Source: JAMHWF01 sp048500255 (lineage in GTDB: Bacteria > Pseudomonadota > Gammaproteobacteria > Burkholderiales > Burkholderiaceae_C). Taken from it: a stretch of 64,000 nucleotides of DNA. The stretch's first letter is position 1. Every line of letters starts with the position of its first letter. The translations under genes and the position numbers were made by a program. The DNA is taken from NCBI GenBank assembly GCA_048500255.1, contig JASNYH010000007.1, positions 134,522 through 198,521 on the forward strand, written 5' to 3'. Below are positions 40,206 to 48,063 of this stretch, piece after piece. Under the pieces are notes generated by a model. That model had not been told where the DNA came from and did not search any database. It saw only the letters and a program-made list of their open reading frames with translations.

Positions 40206-40562
40206 CTATGCTCCGACCCACCGACTGCGAAAGATGAAGTACACGGCGCCCAGAATGCACAGACCCGCCCAAAGGTAATCGAGCTTGAGCGGTTCCTTCA
40301 TGAAGAAGATGGCGAACGGAACGAACACGGCGAGGGTGATGACTTCTTGCAGGATCTTGAGTTGCCCGAGCGACAGGACCCCATAGCCGATGCGATTCGC
40401 TGGAACCTGCAGCATGTACTCGAAGAACGCGATGCCCCAACTGATGAGCGCGGCGACCATCCACGGCTTTCCGCTCAGCTCCTTGAGGTGCGCATACCAG
40501 GCGAACGTCATGAAGACGTTGCTCAGGGTCAGAAGCAGTACGGTTAGACCGATCTCGCGCAT
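40206..40562 (-). CDS. Small four-helix membrane protein of the DMT/DUF486 family
   Basis: A 118-residue protein with four membrane segments (LTVLLLTLSNVFMTFAWYAHL, WMVAALISWGIAFFEYMLQVP, LKILQEVITLAVFVPFAIFFM, YLWAGLCILGAVYFIF). The sequence matches my memory of DUF486, small transporter-like proteins of unknown substrate. It lies 47 bases upstream of the SDR gene in the same direction, so the two may be co-transcribed. Like the SDR it is lower in GC than its neighbours, which hints at separate acquisition. Confidence 0.82.
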   Translation of the reverse strand: MREIGLTVLLLTLSNVFMTFAWYAHLKELSGKPWMVAALISWGIAFFEYMLQVPANRIGYGVLSLGQLKILQEVITLAVFVPFAIFFMKEPLKLDYLWAGLCILGAVYFIFRSRWVGA

Positions 40563-40645
40563 GGCTGAGTGCCGCGCAACGAATGAAAGGGGCTTCCCTG
40601 TCCCGGGGTCGAGGGGAAGAACGCGAGCAGACCTCTCACAGCAAC

Positions 40646-41287
40646 TCAGCTGCCCACCAACCCATTGCGGATCGCGTAGACCGTCAGCTCCGAGTTGTTC
40701 GCCAGCCCCAGCTTCTCGAGCACGCGCGCCCGGTACACGCTCACCGTCTTGGGCGAAAGCATCAGCTCCTCGGCGATGTCCGACAGCCGCTTTCCCGAAG
40801 CGATCATCACCAGCGTCTGCATCTCGCGGTCCGACAGCTTGTCGTGGGCATTGCCGTTCTCGGGTGTCGTCAGGCTCTCGACGAGCATCTGCGCGATCTC
40901 GGGCGTGACGTACTTGCGGCCCTGCGCGACGGTGCGCACCGCGGTGACGATGAGCGCCGGGTCACCGCCCTTGTTGACGTAGCCGAACGCGCCGGCGCGC
41001 AGCGCGCGGATCGCGTACTGGTCTTCCGGATACATGCTGACGACGAGCACGCGCACCGGCGAGCCCTCGTCCTTGAGCACGTGCAGCACGTCCAGGCCGC
41101 TGCGCCCGGGCATGTTGATGTCGAGCACGAGCACGTCGCAGGAGTGGCTGCGCATCAGCGTGCGCAGCTCGCCGTAGTCGCCCGCCTCGCCGACGACCTC
41201 GATGTCGGGCGCGTCCGACAGCGTGTCGCGGATGCCGCGCCGGATCAGCGCATGGTCGTCGCAGAGGATGACTCGGATCGTCGTCAC
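40646..41287 (-). CDS. NarL/FixJ-family response regulator
   Basis: A 213-residue two-domain regulator. The receiver has Asp10-Asp11 (LCDDH), phospho-acceptor Asp56 (VLDINMPGRSG) and the Lys in YVNKGG. The C-terminal LuxR-type helix-turn-helix is at about 148-205 (KLSDREMQTLVMIASGKRLSDIAEELMLSPKTVSVYRARVLEKLGL). The start is GTG 41287, overlapping the kinase stop as GTGA, so the pair is translationally coupled. Target genes are unknown. Confidence 0.92.
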   Translation of the reverse strand: MTTIRVILCDDHALIRRGIRDTLSDAPDIEVVGEAGDYGELRTLMRSHSCDVLVLDINMPGRSGLDVLHVLKDEGSPVRVLVVSMYPEDQYAIRALRAGAFGYVNKGGDPALIVTAVRTVAQGRKYVTPEIAQMLVESLTTPENGNAHDKLSDREMQTLVMIASGKRLSDIAEELMLSPKTVSVYRARVLEKLGLANNSELTVYAIRNGLVGS

Positions 41288-42477
41288 AGGTTGCCCCACG
41301 CCGTCGGATCGTACGCCTGGTCGCGGTCGCCCCCCGCGTCGGCACCGCCGTCGTCGAAATCGATGTCGACGCCCGCGTCGCGGCCCTGCTGGTGCGTCGG
41401 CAGCGGCACCGACAGGATCAGCGTCGTGCCCGTCGCGCCGCTGCTCAGCTCGACCCAGCCGCCCACCGTGCCGGCGCGCTCGTGCAGGCCGCGGATGCCG
41501 AACGAGCGTGCCTTGGCCAGATCCTCCTGGCCGAGGCCGCGGCCGTTGTCGCTGATCTCGAGCGACAGGATGCCGCCGGCCAGGTGCAGGTCGACCTCGA
41601 CGCGCGTCGCCTGCGCGTGCTTGGTCACGTTGGTCAGCGCCTCCTGCGCCGTGCGGTAGGCGACCAGCGGCACGCCGGCGGGCAGCTGCATCTGCTCGTG
41701 GCTGGTGCGGAACACGCAGGTCACGCCGGTGCGGCGCTCGAAGCGCGTCGTCATCCACTGCAGCGCGGCGATCAATCCCTGCTCGAGGATCGCCGGGCGC
41801 AGGTTGTGCATGACGCGCTGGCTCGCCTCGATGGCGTGCGTCACCGTCTCGAGCGCGGCGTGCGCGCGCTGCTGCACCTCGGGCATCAGGTCGGCGCGGC
41901 GCGCGATCCACGCCAGGTCGAACTTGAGCGCCGTCAGCGAGCCGCCGACGTCGTCGTGGATCTCGCGCGCGATCGCGGCGCGCTCGGCCTCGACGCTGGT
42001 CTGCAGGTGCTGCGCGAGCTGGCTCAGCCGCTGGCGCGACTGCTCGAGCGCCAGCGCCGTGGCGGCGCGCTCGCGGCGCGCGCGCATCGCCTCGATGGCG
42101 TGCAGCATCGCCGGCGCCAGCCGCGCCAGGTTGCTCTTGAGCAGGTAGTCGCTGGCGCCGTTGCGCATCGCGGCGACGGCCTGGTCCTCGCCGATCTCGC
42201 CCGACACGAGGATGAACGGGATCAGCCGGCCGCTCGCCTTGAGCGCCTCGAGCGCGGCCAGCCCCGAGTAGCCCGGCAGGTTGTAGTCCGACAGGATCAC
42301 GTCCCACGGGTCGCAGAGCGCATCGGCGAACTCGGCCTCGGTCTCGATGCGCACGACGTCGCAGTCGAGGCCGCTGCGGCGCAGCTGCTTGACGGCCAGC
42401 ACGTGGTCGAGCTCGGCGTCCTCGAGGTGCAGCACGCGCAGCCGGTGATGCGGGTGCAGGGCGCTGGCGTGATCCAT
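41284..42477 (-). CDS. Hybrid sensor kinase: receiver domain plus HisKA_3/HATPase core
   Basis: A 397-residue soluble kinase. An N-terminal receiver (about 12-130; LHLEDAELDHVLA, phospho-site in VILSDYNLPGYSG) is followed by a coiled coil and the NarX-type dimerisation domain with the phospho-accepting histidine in AIAREIHDDVGGSLTALK. The ATPase lobe has TAQEALTNVTKHA (N box), SDNGRGLG and SFGIRGLHERAGTVGG. There is no membrane helix, so the input is cytoplasmic or comes from another kinase through the receiver. It is coupled to the downstream regulator. ATG at 42477 is chosen since the longer frame covers the promoter region of the opposite operon. Confidence 0.9.
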   Translation of the reverse strand: MDHASALHPHHRLRVLHLEDAELDHVLAVKQLRRSGLDCDVVRIETEAEFADALCDPWDVILSDYNLPGYSGLAALEALKASGRLIPFILVSGEIGEDQAVAAMRNGASDYLLKSNLARLAPAMLHAIEAMRARRERAATALALEQSRQRLSQLAQHLQTSVEAERAAIAREIHDDVGGSLTALKFDLAWIARRADLMPEVQQRAHAALETVTHAIEASQRVMHNLRPAILEQGLIAALQWMTTRFERRTGVTCVFRTSHEQMQLPAGVPLVAYRTAQEALTNVTKHAQATRVEVDLHLAGGILSLEISDNGRGLGQEDLAKARSFGIRGLHERAGTVGGWVELSSGATGTTLILSVPLPTHQQGRDAGVDIDFDDGGADAGGDRDQAYDPTAWGNL

Positions 42478-42659
42478 GCCGCAAGTATGGCGCGGGCCGG
42501 CGCGGCGCCCGGCGCCCGGCGGGCGGAAGCGGCGAATTGGCATCGCTTTGGCCCGGTCATCGGACGCTAGCTTGCCGTGCGCGCTGCCGAGAATCCTGCT
42601 GTCCGAAACCGTGCGCGCACGCCGTGCACGGCCCGTTCTATTCGACGGAGTCAGCGACG

Positions 42660-43121
42660 ATGCAAGTGAACGACGACTGCGGCGCTCCCGCCGGCCTGCC
42701 TCTGTGGGCGGCCGCGAACCTGCAGGACGACCTGATGATGGCGAGCAACGACCTCGACCGCCTGCAGACACTGCTGGCCGACGCCTGCCGTACGCTGGCC
42801 GACGGCTTCTACGGCGCGAGCGAGCAGATCCGCGCCGCGCACGGCCTGCGCCACGGCGACGAAGCCGATGCCGCCGCGACGCCCTACGAGCTCGCGATAC
42901 AGCACCTGGGCACCGCCATCACGGCGCTGCAGTTCCAGGACATGGCGTCGCAGCTCATCGCCCACACCCACAAGCGCCTGCGCGTGTGCGCCGACCGGCT
43001 GGCGCGCGAGGCCTTCGCCGCCGACGACGAGGACGGCGACGCCGTCGTCGACGACGTGCCGCTGCGACCCAATCCGGTGACGCAGGCCGAGATGGACGCC
43101 GGATCGATCGAGTTGTTCTAA
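42660..43121 (+). CDS. Small helical protein with CheZ-like catalytic segment, head of the cheYA operon
   Basis: A 153-residue protein. The central region is helical, and the segment ALQFQDMASQLIAHTHKRL contains Asp94 and Gln98 in the same D-x-x-x-Q spacing as the CheZ active site (DLTGQ). The end (TQAEMDAGSIELF) could be a short CheY-docking tail like that of CheZ. I therefore suggest a divergent CheZ-type phosphatase for the adjacent CheY or for CheA; the residues are seen, the function is inferred. ATG at 42660 has CGGAG about nine bases upstream; the longer frame has no support. It is 51 bases from cheY. Overall similarity to CheZ is otherwise weak. Confidence 0.68.
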   Translation: MQVNDDCGAPAGLPLWAAANLQDDLMMASNDLDRLQTLLADACRTLADGFYGASEQIRAAHGLRHGDEADAAATPYELAIQHLGTAITALQFQDMASQLIAHTHKRLRVCADRLAREAFAADDEDGDAVVDDVPLRPNPVTQAEMDAGSIELF

Positions 43122-43172
43122 AGAAACGCCGTACCCCGCCCGAAAACCCCCGAGAACCCCCGGAGCACCGAT

Positions 43173-43535
43173 ATGCATTCGATCCTTGCCGTGGACGACT
43201 CCGCCTCCATGCGGCAGATGGTGAGCTTCACGCTCAAGAGCGCCGGCTACGACGTCACCGAAGCCGTCGACGGCCAGGACGCCTGGGAGAAGGCGCGCGG
43301 GCGCAGCTTCGATCTGGTGCTGACCGACCAGAACATGCCGCGCCTGGACGGCATCGGCCTGACGAAGAAGCTGCGCGAGGACCCAAAGTTCGGCAGCACG
43401 CCGATCCTGATCCTGACCACCGAGTCGAGCGATCAGATGAAGCAGGCCGGCCGCAGCGCCGGCGCCACCGGCTGGCTCGTCAAGCCCTTCGACCCGACCA
43501 AGCTGATCGAAGTCATCCGCAAGGTCGTGCGCTGA
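43173..43535 (+). CDS. CheY-type single-domain response regulator (second copy)
   Basis: A 120-residue receiver domain with Asp8-Asp9 (AVDDS), phospho-acceptor Asp52 (LTDQNMPRLDG), Thr82/Thr83 (ILTTES) and Lys104 (LVKPF). It differs clearly from the first CheY at 3328: the ends are shorter and the switch residue before VKPF is Trp (GWLVKP), not Tyr. That may mean it does not bind the motor but acts as a phosphate sink or serves another output. It lies directly before cheA. Confidence 0.94.
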   Translation: MHSILAVDDSASMRQMVSFTLKSAGYDVTEAVDGQDAWEKARGRSFDLVLTDQNMPRLDGIGLTKKLREDPKFGSTPILILTTESSDQMKQAGRSAGATGWLVKPFDPTKLIEVIRKVVR

Positions 43536-43592
43536 CAGCCCGCAGCCGCACGCGAGCCCCACCACGAAGCAACGACAACAGCAGCAGCAGCC

Positions 43593-45767
43593 ATGGCCGA
43601 AACGACCTCCGACACCGGCAGCATCGCCGCCGGCATCGATCTGAGCCAGTTCTACCAGGTCTTCTTCGAGGAGGCCGGAGAGAACCTCGAGCGCATGGAG
43701 CAGCAGCTGCTCGAGATCGACATCGAGGCCGCCGACGACGAGGAGCTGAACTCCATCTTCCGCTGCGCGCACTCCGTCAAGGGCGGCGCGGCGACGTTCG
43801 GCTTCGCCGACGTGGCCGAGCTGACGCACCAGATGGAGACGCTGCTCGACAAGCTGCGCCGCCACGAACTCGCGCCCACGGCGCCGATGGTCGACGTGCT
43901 GCTGCAGTCGGGCGACGCGCTGCGCGCCCAGCTCGCGCGCCACCAGAGCGGCGGCGAAGGCGACGAAGTCGACACGACGCAGCTGCTCCTCGCGATCCGC
44001 GCGCTCGTCGCGGGCGAGGCCGTCGCCGCGCCTGCGCCGGCGCCCGTCGTCGCAGCGCCTGCTGCCGCGGCTCCCGTCGCGCCGGCCGCGCCAGCCCCTG
44101 CAGCCGATGCAAGGTCCGCCGACACCGGCGCCTCCAAGCCCGCGCTGCGCCAGCTCGAGCTGTGCGTCGGCCCGCTGGAGGCGCCCGAGCGCGCCGACAA
44201 CCTGATCGAGCTGTTCAGCGAGATCACCGGCCTCGGCTCGATCGAGCCGCTCGACGGCGGCCAGCCCGCCGACGGCATGCGCCGCTTCAAGATCACGACG
44301 GACAGCAGCGACGACGACCTGCTGGATCTGTTCACGTTCCACGTCGCGCGCGAGCAGGTCAAGCTGCTGCCGCTCGGCCCCGGCTACGGCTTCCACCGCG
44401 GCGCGCCCGGCGCGCCGCCGCCCGAGGCGGCGCCGCCCGACCCGGGCTTCGGCTTCTTCGACGACGCGCCCGGCGCGCCGGCGGCGGCGCCCGCCGCCGG
44501 CGATGCCGCGCCGTCCATGCTCGCCGCGGCCGCCGCGCCGGCCCCTACGCGCGCACCGGCACGCGCCGCCGCCAAGCCGGCCGTCACCAACGCGGAGGCG
44601 TCGACGCTGCGCGTGTCGGTCGAGAAGGTCGACCAGCTGATCAACCTCGTGGGCGAACTCGTCATCACGCAGGCCATGCTGGCGCAGAACAGCAAGGGCG
44701 TCGATGCGGCGCTCTACCAGCAGATGGCCGCCGGCCTCGCCGACCTGGAGCGCAACACGCGCGACTTGCAGGAATCGGTGATGTCGATCCGCATGATCCC
44801 GATGTCGATCGTCTTCAGCCGCTTCCCGCGCATGCTGCGCGACCTGGCCGGCAAGCTCGGCAAGAAGGTCGAGATGGTCACCGTCGGCGAGGCGACCGAG
44901 CTCGACAAGGGCCTGGTCGAGAAGATCACCGACCCGCTGACGCACCTGGTGCGCAACTCGTGCGACCACGGCATCGAGCTGCCGCACGAGCGCGTCGCCA
45001 AGGGCAAGCCCGAACACGGCACGATCACGCTGATCGCGTCGCACCAGGGCGGCTCGATCGTCATCGAGGTGCGCGACGACGGCCGCGGCCTCAACCGCGC
45101 CAAGCTGCTGGCCAAGGCGCGCGAGCGCGGCATCGACGCGCCCGACACGCTGACCGACTCCGAGGTCTGGAGCCTGATCTTCGCGCCGGGCTTCTCGACC
45201 GCCGATGTCGTCACCGACGTGTCGGGCCGCGGCGTCGGCATGGACGTCGTCAAGAAGAACATCACGGCGCTCAACGGCACCGTCGAGATCGAGTCGGCCG
45301 AGGGCTACGGCATGAGCGTCAAGGTGCGCCTGCCGCTGACGCTGGCGATCATGGACGGCATGTCGATCGGCATCGCCGACGAGTGCTACATCGTGCCGCT
45401 GGGCTCCGTCGTCGAGTCGTTCCAGCTCGAGACGGGGATGATCAAGACGATCGGCGGCAACGGTCGCGTCGTGCAGGTGCGCAACGACTACATGCCGGTG
45501 ATCGACCTCGAGCGCGTGTTCGACGTGCCGCGCGGCGGCGACGACGCGGCGCAGCGCGACGGCCGCATCATGGTCGTCGTCGAGGCCGAGGGCGGGCGCG
45601 TCGCGCTGCTCGTCGACGAGCTGCTCGGCCAGCAGCAGGTCGTCGTCAAGAACCTCGAAGCCAACTACCGCCGCGTCGACCACATCTCGGGCGCCACCAT
45701 CATGGGCGACGGCCGCGTGGCGCTGATCCTCGACATCGGCAGCCTGGTGCGCCGGGCGCGGCACTGA
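43593..45767 (+). CDS. cheA: Chemotaxis sensor histidine kinase CheA
   Basis: A 724-residue kinase that phosphorylates CheY and CheB in receptor arrays. The Hpt domain carries the phospho-accepting His60 (FRCAHSVKGGAATFGF). Long Ala/Pro linkers flank a P2-like region (about 185-275). The dimerisation domain begins near 335 (TLRVSVEKVDQLINLVGELVITQAML). ATPase boxes are HLVRNSCDHGIELP, EVRDDGRGLN and VSGRGVGMDVVKKNI. The C-terminal CheW-like domain runs from about 595. All five domains are present. It is followed by four receptors and two cheW genes. Confidence 0.97.
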   Translation: MAETTSDTGSIAAGIDLSQFYQVFFEEAGENLERMEQQLLEIDIEAADDEELNSIFRCAHSVKGGAATFGFADVAELTHQMETLLDKLRRHELAPTAPMVDVLLQSGDALRAQLARHQSGGEGDEVDTTQLLLAIRALVAGEAVAAPAPAPVVAAPAAAAPVAPAAPAPAADARSADTGASKPALRQLELCVGPLEAPERADNLIELFSEITGLGSIEPLDGGQPADGMRRFKITTDSSDDDLLDLFTFHVAREQVKLLPLGPGYGFHRGAPGAPPPEAAPPDPGFGFFDDAPGAPAAAPAAGDAAPSMLAAAAAPAPTRAPARAAAKPAVTNAEASTLRVSVEKVDQLINLVGELVITQAMLAQNSKGVDAALYQQMAAGLADLERNTRDLQESVMSIRMIPMSIVFSRFPRMLRDLAGKLGKKVEMVTVGEATELDKGLVEKITDPLTHLVRNSCDHGIELPHERVAKGKPEHGTITLIASHQGGSIVIEVRDDGRGLNRAKLLAKARERGIDAPDTLTDSEVWSLIFAPGFSTADVVTDVSGRGVGMDVVKKNITALNGTVEIESAEGYGMSVKVRLPLTLAIMDGMSIGIADECYIVPLGSVVESFQLETGMIKTIGGNGRVVQVRNDYMPVIDLERVFDVPRGGDDAAQRDGRIMVVVEAEGGRVALLVDELLGQQQVVVKNLEANYRRVDHISGATIMGDGRVALILDIGSLVRRARH

Positions 45768-45828
45768 GCCACCCGACTGGCTGGCGCGACACGACCCTGC
45801 TCGAACGAAACACGCGAAAGGGATCGCC

Positions 45829-47448
45829 ATGGCCAGCTTCACGCGTCTCGTCCACCGCCTCGGAGCCTCGGTCGCCGCACCGCTGGCACTGATGCTGCTG
45901 GCCGCACTTGCCACCGGCGTGCAGCTGCAGCGCATCGCCGACGCCAACCGAAAGATGGAGCACGAACGCCAGCGGATCGACATCGCTGCCGAATGGATCG
46001 GCCATGTCCGCGTCAATCTCGATCGCGCGATCCTCGCGACGCGCATCGAGGCGGCCACGGGCGACGACGACGCCGTGCGCCAGCGCATGGCCGCGACCGC
46101 GGGCGGACTCGCCGCCGCGATGGCGAGTGCGAGCGAGGCCGCCGGCAAGGCGCAGGAGCGCCTCGCGGCGACGACGACCGCCGGCAGCGACGGCACCATG
46201 CAGGCCATCGTCGAGCAGGTCGTCGCCGACCGGGCGCGCTTCGTCGCGATGCGTGCGAGCATCCGCGACGACCTGGCTCTCGGCGAAGGCGCCGCGAAGA
46301 TCGACACCGAGCTGCTGCCGCTGGCTGCGGCGATGGAGCGCTCGCTCGACAATTTGCAGCTGCACATCCGCGAGCAGGCGTCGGCATCGGCGCAAGCGCT
46401 GGCGGACGACGTGCGCCGCTCCAGCCTGGTGCTGCTCGCATCGAGCGTGCTGGCGCTCGCCGTCGGCGCCTTGCTGGCCTGGCGCATCGCGCGCTCGATC
46501 GCGGCCTCGATCGCCCAGGCCTCCGGCTTCGCGCAGTCGATCGCGCGCGGCGACCTGACGGCGCGCATCGACATTCGCGGCCGCGACGAGGTCGCGGGCC
46601 TGCAGCAGGCGCTGGTCGCAATGCGCGACTCGCTGATGGGCGTCGTCGGCCAGGTGCGCCAGTCGAGCGACGGCATCGCCACCGCGAGCGCCGAGATCGC
46701 CAACGGCAATCAGAATCTGAGCACGCGCACCGAACAGGCGGCGAGCAACCTGCAGCAGACGGCCAGCTCGATGGAGCAGCTCACCGGCACCGTCAGGCAA
46801 AGCGCCGACGCCGCCCGTCAGGCCAACCAGCTCGCCTCCTCGGCCGCCGAGGTCGCCCAGCGCGGCGGCTCCGTCGTCACCCAGGTCGTCGCCACCATGG
46901 ACGACATCAACGCCTCCTCGCGCAAGATCGCCGACATCATCGGCGTCATCGACGGCATCGCCTTCCAGACCAACATCCTCGCGCTCAACGCCGCGGTGGA
47001 AGCCGCCCGCGCCGGCGAGCAGGGCCGCGGCTTCGCCGTCGTCGCCGGCGAAGTGCGCTCGCTGGCACAGCGCAGCGCCGAGGCCGCCAAGGAGATCAAG
47101 GCGCTCATCGGCGCCTCGGTCGACAAGGTCGACTCCGGCTCGCGCCTGGTCGCCGACGCCGGCTCGACGATGACGGAGATCGTCGCTTCCGTGAAGCGCG
47201 TGACCGACATCATCGGCGAGATCACGGCTGCGTCGAGCGAACAGTCCGACGGTATCGGCCAGGTCAACACCGCCGTCACCCAGCTCGACCAGATGACGCA
47301 GCAGAACGCCGCGCTCGTCGAACAGAGCGCCGCCGCCGCCGAGTCGCTGAAGGATCAGGCCGCGCGCCTGGCGCAAGTCGTCGCGACGTTCAGGCTCGAT
47401 GCAGGCGCCAGCCAGACCGCGCCGCTCGTCCCGGCCGCATCTTCCTGA
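45829..47448 (+). CDS. Methyl-accepting chemotaxis protein 1
   Basis: A 539-residue transmembrane receptor: one helix near 15-31, a periplasmic four-helix-bundle-type domain of about 150 residues, a second helix near 200-222 (LVLLASSVLALAVGALLAW), a HAMP domain (IARGDLTARIDIRGRDEVAGL) and the cytoplasmic signalling domain. The tip is IAFQTNILALNAAVEAARAGEQGRGFAVV. The tail (ending PLVPAASS) has no CheR-docking pentapeptide. From about 46740 onward the DNA is nearly identical to the other three receptors. The ligand is unknown. Confidence 0.93.
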   Translation: MASFTRLVHRLGASVAAPLALMLLAALATGVQLQRIADANRKMEHERQRIDIAAEWIGHVRVNLDRAILATRIEAATGDDDAVRQRMAATAGGLAAAMASASEAAGKAQERLAATTTAGSDGTMQAIVEQVVADRARFVAMRASIRDDLALGEGAAKIDTELLPLAAAMERSLDNLQLHIREQASASAQALADDVRRSSLVLLASSVLALAVGALLAWRIARSIAASIAQASGFAQSIARGDLTARIDIRGRDEVAGLQQALVAMRDSLMGVVGQVRQSSDGIATASAEIANGNQNLSTRTEQAASNLQQTASSMEQLTGTVRQSADAARQANQLASSAAEVAQRGGSVVTQVVATMDDINASSRKIADIIGVIDGIAFQTNILALNAAVEAARAGEQGRGFAVVAGEVRSLAQRSAEAAKEIKALIGASVDKVDSGSRLVADAGSTMTEIVASVKRVTDIIGEITAASSEQSDGIGQVNTAVTQLDQMTQQNAALVEQSAAAAESLKDQAARLAQVVATFRLDAGASQTAPLVPAASS

Positions 47449-48014
47449 AAGCACGCTCGCCGCACTTCGCGCATCCACACCACGACGAGAGCCGCCCCAT
47501 GAACATGATGACCGAAGCCGCCCACGTGGCGCGCCACGAAGCCGCTCGCAGCGACGCCGCCGCCAGCGCCGCAGGCGAGTTCCTGACCTTTCGCCTCGGC
47601 GCCGAGGAATACGGCATCGACATCCTCAAGGTCCAGGAGATCCGCTCCTACGAGCAGCCCACGCGCATCGCCAACGCCCCGGCCTTCATCAAGGGCGTCA
47701 TCAACCTGCGCGGCGTCATCGTGCCCATCGTCGACCTGCGCCTGAAGCTCGGCTGCGAATCCGCCGAGTACAACGGCTTCACCGTCGTCATCGTGCTCAA
47801 CGTCAGGGGCCGCGTCGTCGGCACCGTCGTCGACTCCGTCTCCGACGTGCTCGAGCTGGCCGCCGACTCCATCCAGGCCGCCCCGGAAATGAGCTCGGCC
47901 GTCGACACCTCCTTCATCACCGGCATCGCCAGCGTCCACGAGCGCATGTTGATCCTCATGGACATCGAGGCCCTCATGTCCTCCGCCGACATGGGCCTCA
48001 TCGACGCCCTCTGA
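47446..48014 (+). repeat. 569-base duplicated unit containing cheW, copy 1
   Basis: The stretch from the stop of receptor 1 through the cheW stop has the same length as 49831-50399 and differs from it at only about five bases by eye (two in the leader, three in the last seven codons). The identical leader before cheW shows that the duplicated unit begins at the receptor stop codon. Confidence 0.88.
47499..48014 (+). CDS. cheW: Chemotaxis coupling protein CheW (copy 1)
   Basis: A 171-residue adaptor that links receptors to CheA. The SH3-like double barrel shows EFLTFRLGAEEYGIDILKVQEIRSYEQPTRIANAPAFIKGVINLRGVIVPIVDLRLKLG, all standard CheW positions including the NLRG receptor-contact loop. 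The last residues are LIDAL. It lies 50 bases after receptor 1. Copy 2 at 49884 differs by a single residue (LIDTL). Confidence 0.96.
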   Translation: MNMMTEAAHVARHEAARSDAAASAAGEFLTFRLGAEEYGIDILKVQEIRSYEQPTRIANAPAFIKGVINLRGVIVPIVDLRLKLGCESAEYNGFTVVIVLNVRGRVVGTVVDSVSDVLELAADSIQAAPEMSSAVDTSFITGIASVHERMLILMDIEALMSSADMGLIDAL

Positions 48015-48063
48015 GCCGACGCCCGCACCGCCCCCAGCCCGACCAGCGCACCAGGAGCACGCC

